This document shows, piece by piece, positions 35,401 to 47,319 of a DNA stretch of 64,000 nucleotides. Position 1 is the stretch's first letter. Each line of letters begins with the position of its first letter. The notes under the pieces were generated by a model. The model saw only the letters and a program-made list of their open reading frames with translations. It searched no databases and was not told the origin of the DNA. The DNA is from Castanea sativa. Its lineage: Eukaryota > Streptophyta > Magnoliopsida > Fagales > Fagaceae. The stretch is taken from contig NC_134019.1 in the NCBI RefSeq assembly GCF_040712315.1, forward strand, positions 37,167,873 to 37,231,872, in the 5' to 3' direction. The position numbers and the translations under genes were made by a program.

Positions 35401-36255
35401 ATTGGAGAAGCGTGAAGAAACAATAATAAAATCGGAAAAGAAAAAGAAAAAATCCACAGAAAAAATAGTTTATTTTAAAAATTGTTAAATATTTTTTCCT
35501 GATATAAATAAAGTGTCGTTTTAACTCATTAAAACAAAATTGTGTTGATCTGAGGTGGCGCTCAATGACGACATAAGTAATTGAGATTAATTTGAATCAA
35601 GAAAATCCATACGATAACTAATCTTAGGGAAATCATAACTAAATTATTAAACATATATAATATATTCAATATGATTTTAAAAATTAAATATTTTATGTAT
35701 AGTAATTTACTCTCCTTAATAATTTTTTCCCTATTCTCAGTGACATGACATGAATATATAATTTGAAACTAAAGTGAGAATGACGCATTAGCTACATTAA
35801 AAAAAATAATAATAAAAAAATTTATAAATAGACTATGGAATTCATCAGTTCATCACCTAGGAAGATAAAATGAATTCGGATATATATATATATATATATA
35901 GACTATTGAATTACTTCGTAGGACATAAACAACACATCGATGCACTTGAACAAAAAAAGGAAAGAAAGTAATATGGTCAACTTCATTGAATTCTTTCAAA
36001 TACATATATTGTAGCAAATAACAAGAATCATACAAAGAAAATAGCAAACAAAGTGGAAAGAAGGGTTGTTAGCCATGTGTGTTTCCGTTATTCATTTAGT
36101 TATTTAAATATATTCATAACTTCATTGTATTCTTCTTTCTTATTTAACTAACCTTAGCATTAAACAGGTTTTATTTCATCTGATAATTTGTACACCTTGA
36201 GGAACCATGACTTCAGGGAGACATGGGAAGCCCCTTTGGTTGAATTGAAGTGGGG
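35401..36255. other. 3' flank of copy C
   Basis: Collinear with 54470-55302 and with 1-509 plus 11973-12145. Includes a short (TA)n at about 35879-35900. No gene. Confidence 0.7.
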
Positions 36256-36581
36256 TTAATTAGGAGGAGAAGGGATGTAGGTGGATGGGTTAGGTTTAGA
36301 TGGAGGAACATTACCCTTTGCTAGTGAGTTTTTGAAGAGACCCATATTGTGACCTCCAAAAGCCCTTCCACTAATTGTTGAAATTGGAATATTGTGGGTG
36401 CTTGAATTAGGTGTAGATGGAGCTGGGATATGTGTGGATGGATTAGGTCCTGATGGAGGGACAGGACCCCTTGCTAGTGAGCTTTTGAAAGGACCCATAT
36501 TGTGGCCTCCAAAGGCCTTTTGGTTAATTGCTAAAGCATGAATTTGGTCGGAGGGTGGATTAGGTCCAGATGGAGTGACAG
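36256..36581 (-). pseudogene. Copy C, 3' part: repeat-peptide precursor cut by hAT insertion
   Basis: From the insertion point the minus strand reads VTPSGPNP, then unit 2 (AFGGHNMGPFKSSL, ARGPVPPSGPNPSTHIP with a PSTPNSSTHN half-motif), then unit 3 (AFGGHNMGLFKNSL, AKGNVPPSKPNPSTYIP) and TAA at 36256-36258. The first residues of the surviving ORF are encoded by the transposon end and are not native. The 5' part lies 14.6 kb away at 51145-51295. Relative to copy B the units are collinear and this 3' part carries no frameshift. Confidence 0.82.
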
Positions 36582-36759
36582 CATGGTTGTCAAAATCGCG
36601 ATCCAGATCGTAGAATCGCACGATTTTACGATCCCACCTCACCAAAAAGTTTTAAATCGTAGCAGGATCGCAAAAATGTTAGGATCGTAGGTAGGATCGT
36701 GTAGAATCGTATAGGATCGTATGGGATTCTACCGATCCTACCGATCCTACCATTTGGCT

Positions 36760-38364
36760 TGAATTTTTTTTTTTTTTTAAGTGGGATTCATTTGGGTAAA
36801 CCTAAACCCACAAGCCCAACAGGTTTTAAAAGCCCAATAATGAATTGAAGTCCCAAATTTACCCCTATGTCAACATAAAATCTCAAAAAAACTTATGGTA
36901 TAAGTTTAATGTTTTCAAAAACAAAACCTTTTCTTTCTTTAACCGTTCCTGTTTTTTTAAACTGTTGTAGAAGCCAATTCACTTTTAATATTAACATACT
37001 TATGCTAAATTAATCATCTATTTGTATCGCCTTCACAAATGTTGTTACATAAAATCTAATGATGTACTTGTGTTTCAATATCTGTAGGCAACCATGTTTT
37101 ATATAATTTTGAAGTGATTATTTTTATTGAGTTAAGAAGAACTATTTTTTTTCATAGAATAATAAGACCTAAAAAAGTAAATATCAATTTTAGAACCAAA
37201 AATAAAAAATAAAACCACACAATTGAAACCAATGTCATTAAAGCATTAGATTTAGGAACTTTACCTTAGAAATAACAGTTTTAGTACACACAACAGTGGC
37301 GTTTCTAACTTCATAGAAAAGAAAATGCATTTTGTAGAGTCCATATTTTTGTAGTTGGCAAATACGATAAATGTAATCAATTCATAGTGTTTTTGGTGTG
37401 TCTTAAGTGGGTTAAAGATGTATTTTATAGTCCAAGACAATGACCCAAGTTCAGATCAAGAAAGAATCAAGTTTAGAGCAAGAAAACTAAAGTTTCTATC
37501 AGTTTGACTGCTAGCTTGATTCCTGGCTAGACCTTATAAGATTTTCGATTTCAAGCTTGACATCTAGTTCGATCAATCGAGATTGCGATATTATCAAAAA
37601 TATAAAACGTGAAAAATGCCATAACTAGCCCTTTGTCAAAAAAACAGCATCTTTCAGCCCTGTTAATGGTGAGTCATCACTGCCTTTAAGCTTTCTTAAC
37701 TTAAGTTTAACGTTTTTTTTTTTTTTTTTTTAAACTCAGTCAAAAACCCAGCACCTCTCAACCCTCTCAATAATGTTGCCATGAGCCATTGCTGCCTTTA
37801 AGGTTTATGGTAATTTGCTTTGGTAGTTAGTACTTAGTAGTTTATCATTGATTTGTACTTTGTTAGCTTAATTCCATATTGTTGTGTTGCGTATATGATT
37901 TTGACAAAGCTTTTAAGGTTTTTATTTTTCTATTTTGTTAACTAAATTAAGTAAAATTTGAAAAATTATGAAACAGGATCTTCATTATTTAATTAGCTAG
38001 TTTACCTTAGATTGAGAATTTTCTTTTAGATTACATATTGTAAAATTGTAGTTAGCTAATTTTTATATGCTAACTAGCCTAACTTATTTTGGATTTGGAA
38101 CTTAGAATTTGGAAAACATTTTTCATATGTGTAGATAATATTTTGGTACTTAGTTGCTAATTAAACATGTACTGAACTTTTTAGATACATTAAGTCAAAA
38201 GTTAAATATATTTTGCTTCATTAGAATGACATAAGAACAATGTAGTGCATGCAAATTACATTTTATGATGCAATTTTTTTTTAATGGATGGATTTATATT
38301 TTAAGTAATTATATAACATACAAAGTCACTATTAATAGGTTTTTTACTTAAAATTTGAAAATAG
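36760..38364. other. Interior of the hAT-like element
   Basis: About 1.6 kb of AT-rich sequence with no ORF above background, including a T run near 37710-37730. Nothing resembling a transposase is seen. Confidence 0.6.
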
Positions 38365-38415
38365 GTAGGATCTTACGATTCACGATCCGATCCTACGATC
38401 TCCGATCCTACCTAC

Positions 38416-39166
38416 TGTGGGGGGTAAAAAGATCCTGATGGGAACATGGGCCTTTTGGGCCGTGTTAAGGAGGGCCGACCTGACCCTGGGTTTGGAAATT
38501 GTTAATACTATGGGTCGGCCCATGCGCCGAGGGTCCGAGGACCCAGCCGAGGGTGAACTTACCCTCGAGACCGACCAGGAGAACCGGGACTTTATGGTAC
38601 AGGGTTAGGGAATGACACGGTCAAGACCAATGGTTAAAGGGGTGAACCCTTTGAATGCCCTAGAAGCACCGTGTTGAAGAAATGTCAAAGACAAAGGCTG
38701 CTACCTCCACATTAAAGACCCTACACCTACCACCCTGGCCGCATTAATGGGGAGGTGACACTTAAACGAGTGGAAGGGAAACTTCTAGTTCTTGTTCAAA
38801 GTCACTAAGAATAGAAATATCTATACTAAGGGAGGAGTTGGGGTCAACATGTGTATACAGTATTAAGAAGAAGAGTATTTAATAAAGGACCTAGAACAGA
38901 AATGAGGACGGAACTTTTTGTAACCTAAAAAGAAAAAAGACAAAGAGAGAGATAATATAAGAACGGCTCTCGGCTTACGTCCGAGGAGACCTATTTACAT
39001 TACTCTTTGCTGTTTCCTAATCCTGGCAATCTTTAGTTTGTCATTTAATCTTCACTCACTTCTAACCTAGTTTCAAGCCCACTCTCTACAAATTTTCATT
39101 GTTTAAGGCTCATTGGGCACTGAGCCCATAACTGTTCGGGGTTTTAGGTGCAATTGTGCACTTACA
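38416..39166 (+). repeat. E2 5' LTR
   Basis: 751 bp. Hairpin CTCGGCTTACGTCCGAG at 38969-38985. Differs from the 3' LTR by scattered substitutions and 1-base indels. Confidence 0.95.
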
Positions 39167-39168
39167 AT

Positions 39169-39186
39169 TGGCGCCGTCTGTGGGAA
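39169..39186 (+). promoter_or_regulatory. E2 primer binding site
   Basis: TGGCGCCGTCTGTGGGAA, two bases after the LTR. The first nine bases fit a tRNA-Asp 3' end as recalled; primer identity is inferred. Confidence 0.7.
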
Positions 39187-39212
39187 ATCTAGTCGGAAGT
39201 AGTAGAGATATT

Positions 39213-40640
39213 ATGGCGGGCTTAGGCTCTCACCATGCAGAGTCACAAGGATCACAACCGGAAGATCATTTCGAACGTCTTGAACGTCATAGGGATCGTG
39301 AGGGAAGCGTCCCATACGGGAATACCGGGGATAGCCATACTCAAGGAGGGGGTAGCACTACCCACGATGAGGGCTCTAAATCCATGCGAAGGAAATTAAT
39401 CGTTTGAAGAGGAAGTTACGCCGTGCTAAACGTAAGGTTTCTCCGTCCTCATCTAGTTCTTCCTCGAGAGAAGGATAGGGGAGTTGGCTACGGTTCAAGG
39501 TCATATTCCCCCACTAGCGCAACATCCTCCGGCGAGGAGGACGACCAATCAACTCGCAGACGTAAGAAGCTTCGTTCTAGGGGCTTAGGCAACGATACCA
39601 TGAGTAGGGCGTTGCACCAACTCTCTAAATCTCCGTTTTCACATAGGATTGAGAGGGGAGGCTTCCAGGAGGTTCACCCGGCCCACGTTTACCATCTATA
39701 ATGGCCGGACTGATCCGGTGGAGCACGTGAGTCACTTCGGCCAAAGGATGGCGGTGCACTCACACAACGAGACTTTGATGTGTAAAGTCTTCCCTCGAGC
39801 TTGGGAGCACTGTCGCTATGAGATGGTTCATCGGTCTCACATCGGGGTCTGTAGGCTCGTTTGGGGAACTAACTAGAGCATTTGCTTCGCGGTTCATCAC
39901 GTGTAGCAGAGTCCCTCGGCCATTGGACTCGTTGCTATCCATGGTTATGAAGGAAGGGGAGACAACGAAAGCATACTGGGGAGAATCTTGGGAGATGTTT
40001 AATGAAATAGACGGTGACTTTGATGAGGTGGCGCTTAATACCTTTAAGGTGGGCCTCCCTACTGATCACGACCTACGAAAATCTTTGACGAAAAAGCCCG
40101 TCCGCAGCGTACGCCGTCTTATGGATCGTATTGATGAATATAAAAGGGTAGAGGAAGACCAGCAGCAGGGAAAAGGAAGGAGAAGGTTATCCCGCAGGAG
40201 AGAAGGGATTTAGTCGGGACAGATATCACAACAACAAGCCGAGGAGGGATTACATTGGACAAACCGGCTTGGCAGCACCCCAGGCTGTAAATACTGTGTT
40301 CCGAGAACCAGTGCATCAGTTATTAGAAAAAGTTCGCAAGGAGCCCTTCTTCAGATGGCCCGGCAAGATGGCAGGACACTGAGAAGAAATCAAAACCTTT
40401 TCCGTCGGTACCACCAAGATGTAGGCCACACTGCGAGAACCTGTCGACTCTGTGGAACCATCTAGCAGCTCGTCGGTGAGGGAAAGTTGAAGCATTTGTG
40501 TCGGCCCAGGGCGAGGTCGGTCAAGTTGGTTCAAAAAACCAGAGGAACCGTACATATCTGCCAGCAATGGGAACCATTAACTTTATCTTCGCCGCACTCC
40601 GCGGGACCGGCTCGGGTCCACTCGGGTCATGGCGGTTTCC
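39213..40640 (+). pseudogene. E2 gag, frameshifted
   Basis: ATG 39213 begins MAGLGSHHAESQGSQ. Gag landmarks match E1 (YNGRTDPVEHVSHF, AFASRFITCSRVPRP, FNEIDGDFDEVALNTFKVGLP, VRSVRRLMDRIDEYKRVEEDQQ) but are spread over several frames. The first break is near 39385, where ATGCGAAGG stands for an expected ATGCxGAAGG, and more follow near 39470, 39660 and 39800. The stop of E1 at 2326 is not shared: E2 reads CAGCAG. A CX-H knuckle remnant lies near 40400-40450. Confidence 0.85.
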
Positions 40641-43600
40641 CGTCCGCAGGCCGAGGATGTGGGTGGTAGGCCGAAGAGATTAAAGAGCACCTTACCTGTC
40701 TTGGGTTTCTCCGAGGAGGATAAAATAGGGACTATCCAGCCCCATGACGATGCTCTTGTGGTTACCCTCAGAATAGGGAATTATGACGTGAAGAGGGTGA
40801 TGATAGATCAGGGCAGCGGTGCAGATATCATGTACCCTGATCTATTTAAGGGGTTAAGGTTGGAGTTGGAAGATTTAACTCCTTATGACTCACCTCTTAT
40901 CAGCTTTGAAGGGAGAGCCGTTGTGCTAAAAGGACAGATCCGTTTACCCGTTCAATCTGGCACAGAAACGGTTGAAGTAGATTTCATTGTGGTTGACGCG
41001 TACTCTCCATATACTGCCAGCGTCGCCAGGCCATGGCTGCACGCTGCCGGGAGCCGTCTCCTCTACCTTGCACGTTAAGGTTAAATTCCCTCGGGGGAAC
41101 ACGTTCGAGGAGATCCTCGGCAGGTGGTAGTGGCCAAGGCAATGCATATTGGCGGAGGTCTTCGTCGGTCGGAAGTCGAGTTATCAGCACTGGCCCATCA
41201 GAGTCATAGCAATTAACGGCTCGGAGGCACCTGGAGCGATGACGAAAGATGAAATTTGTTTGCGAGGAGTTAGAGAAGTTTGTAATAGCAGATGATCCAG
41301 AGAGATTCTTCCAAGTTGGCATACTTGCCATACCAAGAGAAGATGGAGTTGTTGGAATTCCTAAAGGACAATATAGATGTCTTTGCGTGGGACCCTTATG
41401 AGGCTCCAGGCGTGGATCCGAGCTTTATTTGTCATCGTTTAAACGTCAATCCGGCCATTGTTCCGAGGAGGCAGCCACCTCGGCGATCTTCCCGAGAACA
41501 TTCGAGGCCGTGAAGGAAGAGGTTCTTAAACTCAAAAGGGCGGGGGCGATCAAAGAAGTTTTCTACCCACGAATGGTTGGCTCATCTTGTTGTCGTTAAG
41601 AAGAAGAACGCAGGTGGAGAGTGTGTGTAGATTTTCCGGTTCGAACAAGGCCTGTCCTAAAGATTCGTTCCCAATGCCACGGATTGATCAATGGGTAGAT
41701 GCTCTGTTGGACATCCTCGGATGAGTTTCTTGGACGCCTTCCAGGTTACCACCAAATTCCCTTGGCGTTAGAGGATCAGGAGAAAGCCTTTCATTACTCC
41801 AACTGGGAACTATCATTATAAGGTCATGCCATTTGGGTTAAAAAATCTTTGGGGCTACTTACCAAAGAATGATGACCCGAATGTTTGAACAGCAATTGGG
41901 GAAAAACATAGAAGTATACGTGGATGATATGGTGGTGAAGAGTAAGACAGTACCTTCGCACATGACAGATTTGGCCGACACCTTCAAAATGTTGAGGAAG
42001 TATAAGCTGCGCCTTAACGCCTCCAAGCGTTCTTTTGGCGTGGGATCCGGAAAGTTCCTAGGGTATATGATCACTCATAGGGGCATAGAGGTGAACCCAG
42101 TGCAGGTTAAGGCTATTCAAAATTTGCAGCCGCCTCGGAACCCAAAAGATATTCAAAAATTGACCGGAATGATTGCGCTGAATAGATTTATTTCTCGGTT
42201 AGCTGACCGGTGCCGTCCTTTCTTTCAGTTGTTGAACAAGTGGAAAGGGTTTCAATGGACCGAGGATTGCGAGGTAGCTTTCCAACAGCTTAAGCAATAT
42301 CTTTCTCGGCCACCCATTTTATCTCGCCCTGAGGTGGACGAGGTTTTATTCGCTTATCTGGCCGTAGCCACTCACGCGGTGAGCCTAGTCCTCATAAGGA
42401 ATGAAAATGGATTACAGAGACCGATCTACTACGTTAGTAAGTCTTTGAATGAGGCCGAGATGCGCTATCTGCCTTTGGAAAAAGCACTTCTGGCTGTAGT
42501 CCACGCCACTCGCAAACTCCCTCATTATTTTCAATCTCATACTGTGGTTGTTTTGACCCAAGCCTCTGAGTGTGTTGCGTAGTGCTGATTATTCTCGGCA
42601 AGGTGGCAAAATGGGGAACCATTTTGGGAGCCTTTGATGTTAAATACCAGGCCTCGCACATCGGTGAAGGGACAGGTCCTCGCAGATTGGTGGCAGAGTT
42701 TACTGAACCATTGATAGAAGAAACTTCAAAAGAAGCACACATGGATGGAAAATCAGTTGGTGTGATCACAGATGTATCACCCTCGATTTGGAGAGTTCAC
42801 GTGGATGGGGCTGCTAATCAAAGAGGGTCTGGTGTTGGGCTTGTTCTAGTGTCCCTGAAGGGATTGTCTTTGAAAAATCTTTGAGATTGGCCTTCTCGGC
42901 TACTAATAATGAGGCCGAGTATGAAGCGATCTTGGTAGGCATGCAAATGGTACATAAAATGGGTGGCAAAGAAATCCATGTGTTCTCGGACTCTCAATTA
43001 GTGGTCGGCCAAGTCATGGGGACCATGGAGGCTAGAGACCCCGAATGCAAGAATATTTGGCCCAGGGTTAAACGCCGGCGAGCTGAATTCGACTCATTTG
43101 CCTTAGCTCATGTCTCTAGGAGTGGAAACACTCATGATTCTTTGGCTACATTGGCCACATCCTCGGCTCAAGGTCTACCTAGGGTGATTCTCGTTGAGGA
43201 TTTGATAGAACCTTCTCTTATAGTTTGCTAACGCACCTCGCATCCATTTAATAAGGCCTGGTCCTAGTTGGATGGATTCAATCATATCTTTTCTCAAAAA
43301 TGACATCCTTCGAAGACAAAGTTGAAGCGGAAAAGGTACGTCGAAAGGCGCCGCGTTTACCTGGTTGTCCGAGGACAGAGGCTATACAAACGATCCTTTT
43401 CGGGACCGTATTTGTTGTGTGTACACCCTGAATCAACAGAATCATTACTGGAGGAATTGCATGAAGGGATTTGTGGGAGTCATACTGGGGGAAGGTCCTT
43501 AGCCCATAGAGCCCTGACTCAGGGTTATTGGTGGCCTAATATGCAGAGGGAGGCTCAGGATTATGCCAGAAAGTGTGATCAGTGTCAGAGGTTCGCCCCT

Positions 43601-44507
43601 AATATCCACCAACCTGGAGGGGTTCTTAATCCTCTGCCTAGCCCTTGGCCTTTCGCACAATGGGGCTTGGACATTGTAGGGCCATTCCCGAGAGGCTCGG
43701 AAACAAAAGATGGTGCTCGTAGGGACGGACTACTTCACTAAATGGGTCGAAGCTGAGCCCTTAGCCAATATCCGAGATGTTGATTCCAAGAGGTTTATTT
43801 GGAAGAATATTGTTACTAGATTTGGTATGCCACATACTCTTATCTCGGACAATGGCGTTCAATTTGACGACAGCAACGCCTTTAGGCCGCAAGCTTGTAG
43901 TGACATGGGCATCACAAACAGATACTCTACCCAGCTTATCCTCGAGGAAATGGACGGGGCCGAGGCCGTTAACAAGGTCATAGTCAACGGGCTCAAGAAG
44001 AGGTTGGATGATGCGAAAGGCGATGGGTAGAAGAGCTCCCTCATGTCCTGTGGACGTATCGGACCACTCCGCGCAGGGTCCAGTGGAGAAACGCCATTCT
44101 CTATGGCTTATGGAGCCGAGGCGGTGATACCATTGGAGTCTGGATTTCCTACTCTAAAGACAAGTTCTTTTAGTCCGGAGAATAACAAGGAACTTCTAGA
44201 GAGAGATCTTGATTTACTTGAAGAACGGCGTGGCGGCTATGGTCCAAATGGCTTATTATCGCAGAAGCTAAAAACAAGGACATGATGCCCACGTGAAACT
44301 AAGGCCACTTGCGCCTGGTGATCTTGTATTAAGGAAAGTTGTAGGCACTTCTAAGAACCCAGCATGGGGTAAGCTAGGACCTACTGGGAAGGCCCCTACC
44401 GCATTGTTTCAATAGGCGGCGTAGGGTCGTATAGGTTAGTTGACACGGATGAACGAGTTGTACCACGTCCATGGAATGTAAATAATCTTAGAAGGTATTA
44501 TTATTAA
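40641..44507 (+). pseudogene. E2 pol: protease-RT-RNaseH-aRNaseH-integrase, frameshifted
   Basis: Protease (IDQGSGADIMYPDLF, about 40805-40850); RT with YVDD at about 41916-41927 (MTRMFEQQLGKNIEVYVDD); RNase H (YYVSKSLNEAEMRYLPLEKA, cut short here); second RNase H (HVDGAANQRGSG, NNEAEYEAILVG); integrase zinc domain (CDQCQRFAPNIHQPGG), GTDYFTKWVEAEPL, ISDNGVQF; terminal TAA at 44505-44507. I count more than ten frame changes against E1. Several are one-base losses or gains at CAG or G runs, for example near 41060, 41520, 41640, 41745, 41850, 42580 and 43690. Few nonsense codons occur within aligned segments. Confidence 0.9.
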
Positions 44508-46790
44508 TCAAATAAGCTTTTGGCAATTAATGTTTCAAAGTTATAGCTGGCTCTCATATTTGAAGTTCTTGTTCTTAAAGAATCAACGAAACTTGGTTAA
44601 GTGTAGTCCTCGGACCACAAACCTTGTGGAAATTGATGTCTTATCATTTGTTAAAACGAACCTTAGTTATGCCGGGTCTTCGGACCTCCTACTTTGGGAA
44701 AATTAACATTTGAAGTTACTGTTAAAGAATCAAACGAAACTTGGTTAAGTGTAGTCCTCGGACCACAAACCTTGTGGAAATTGATGTCTTATCATTTGTT
44801 AAACAGAACCTTAGTTATGCGGGTCTTCGGACCTCCTACTTTGGGAAAATTAACATTTGAAGTTACTGTTCTTAAAGAATCAAACGAGAAACTTGGTTAA
44901 GTGTAGTCCTCGGACCACAAACCTTGTGGAAATTGATGTCTTATCATTTGTTAAACAGAACCTCAGGTTATCTGCGGGTCTTCGGACCTCCTACTTTGGG
45001 AAAATTAACATATGAAGTAACTGGTCTAAACAATCAAACAGAAACTTGGTTAAGTGTAGTCCTCGGACCACAAACCTTGTGGAAATTGATGTCTTATCAT
45101 TTGTTAACAGAACCTTAGTTATGCCGGGTCTTCGGACCTCCTACTTTGGGAAAATTAACGTTTGAAGTTACTGTTCTAAAGAATCAAACGAAACTTGGTT
45201 AAGTTTAGTCCACGGACCACAAACCTAGTGGAAATTGATGTCTTATCATTTGTTAAACGAACCTTAGTTATGCCGGGTCTTCGGACCTCCTACTTTGGGA
45301 AAATTAACATTTGAAGTTATTGTTTTAAAGAATCAAACAGAAACTTAGTTATAGGGTCTTCGGACCTCCTACTTTGGGAAAATTAACATTTGAAGTTATT
45401 GTTCTAAAGAATCAAACAGAAACTTGGTTAAGTGTAGTCCTCGGACCACAAACCTTGTGGAAATTGATGTCTTATCATTTGTTAAACAGAACCTTAGTTA
45501 TGCCGGGTCTTCGGACCTCCTACTTTGGGAAAATTAACATTTGAAGTTATTGTTTTAAAGAATCAAACAGAACCTTATTTATGCAGGGTCTTCTGACCAC
45601 CTACTTTGGGAAAATTAACATTTGAAGTTCCTATGTTCTAAAGAATCAAACGAAACTTGGTTAAGTGTAGTCCTCGGACCACAAACCTTGTGGAAATTGA
45701 TGTCTTATCATTTGTTAAACAGAACCTTAGTTATGCCGGGTCTTCGGACCTCCTACTTTGGGAAAATTAACATTTGAAGTTCTTGTCCTAAAGAATCGAA
45801 GCAGAAACTTGGTTAAGTGTAGTCCTCGGACCACAAACCTTGTGGAAATTGATGTCTTATCATTTGTTAAACAGAACCTTAGTTATGCTGGGTCTTCGGA
45901 CCTCCTACTTTGGGAAAATTAACATTTGAAGTTATTGTTTTAAAGAATCAAACGAACCTTAGTTATGCTGCGGGTCTTCGGACCTCCTACTTTGGGAAAA
46001 TTAACATTTGAAGTTCCTGTTCTAAAGAATCAAACGAAACTTGGTTAAGTGTAGTCCTCGGACCACAAACCTTGTGGAAATTGATGTCTTATCATTTGTT
46101 AAACGGGAACCTTAGTTATGCGGGTCTTCGGACCTCCTACTTTGGGAAAATTAACATTTGAAGTTACTGTTCTTAAAGAATCAACAGAAACTTGGTTAAG
46201 TGTAGTCCTCGGACCACAAACCTTGTGGAAATTGATGTCTTATCATTTGTTAAACGGAACCTTAGTTATGCCGGGTCTTCGGACCTCCTACTTTGGGAAA
46301 ATTAACATTTGAAGTTACCGTTCTAAAGAATCAAGACGGAAACTTGGTTAAGTGTAGTCCTCGGACCACAAACCTTGTGGAAATTGATGTCTTATCATTT
46401 GTTAAACAACGAGAACCTTAGTTATGCCGGGTCTTCGGACCTCCTACTTTGGGAAAATTAACATTTGAAGTTATTGTTTTAAAGAATCAACGAACCTTAG
46501 TTATGCGGGTCTTCGGACCTCATACTTTGGGAAAATTAACATTTGAAGTTACTGTTCTAAAGAATCAAACAGAAACTTGGTTAAGTGTAGTCCTCGGACC
46601 ACAAACCTTGTGGAAATTGATGTCTTATCATTTGTTAAACAGAACCTTAGTTATGCCGGGTCTTCGGACCTCCTACTTTGGGAAAATTAACATTTGAAGT
46701 TATTGTTTTAAAGAATCAAACAGAACCTTAGTTATGCCGGGTCCTCGGACCTCCTACTTTGGGGAAAACTAACATTTGCAGTTAAACGAA
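44508..46790 (+). repeat. E2 152-bp tandem array with half-length units
   Basis: CCTACTTTGGGAAAATTAAC recurs about 17 times. Spacings are either about 150-154 bp or about 77-80 bp (for example 45290 to 45368, 45521 to 45599, 45907 to 45987, 46443 to 46520). The full unit is a dimer of two related halves (GAACCTTAGTTATGCCGGG and GAAACTTGGTTAAGTGTAG); the short ones are lone first halves. Many single-base differences fall at the AAACAGAA junction. Predicted ORFs here are repeat artefacts. Confidence 0.92.
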
Positions 46791-47319
46791 AGATTGCTTA
46801 AGATTCGTCTTCGGACTATGACTTTGCTTAAAGTTAACTTCTGATTGTGTTTGGATGTTAATACCTTACTGTTTATTAACTCGGATCTTAAGTTTTATAT
46901 CTTTAAGTATTGAGTGCATTTGTGTAAGGAATGGTCCTCGGATCTTACATCCTACTAGAAACAGTGTTATGCATTATAAGGGCTTAATCGTTATATGAAG
47001 TCCTCTTTCCTTTTTTATCAAGGCATTGTTCAAACGTGTTAACTATGTCACCTCGTATTAAATCTTTAGTAATATACGCATGATTATGTGGAAGTTACAA
47101 TTGTGCAATCCTTGGAGTTAGATTTTTATACTCTGAGAAACTTTTGGTATGACTTAATGGGAAAACTTTTGTAATAAGTACACAAAGAATAAAGAAAAAG
47201 CAGACACAATCCAAGTGAAAAGCAAACGAAATTGTCTTTCATTAATCAAGTTGAATATACATTACAATATATAATTCAAAAACAAAAAGAATGGAAAAAG
47301 AGAAGCCCTAAGCTAAGTC
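46791..47319. other. E2 spacer between array and antisense gene
   Basis: Diverged repeat-like start (ATTCGTCTTCGGACT, GGTCCTCGGATC), then AT-rich sequence without a gene. Confidence 0.5.

Noticed and set aside
36582..36645. N-terminal 21 residues of the ORF covering copy C (MVRWDRKIVRF...)
   Set aside because: Encoded by the hAT-like terminal sequence, not by the gene; the native 5' part is at 51145-51295.
38417..38608. 63-codon ORF repeated at 50349-50540
   Set aside because: Inside the E2 LTRs; same reasoning.
44694..46697. Several ORFs of 64-82 codons with similar proteins
   Set aside because: Translations of the 152-bp tandem array; frames change between units and no start or domain is conserved.
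44508..46790. CRISPR-like regularly spaced repeats
   Set aside because: Units are contiguous tandem repeats without unique spacers, and the window is plant DNA.
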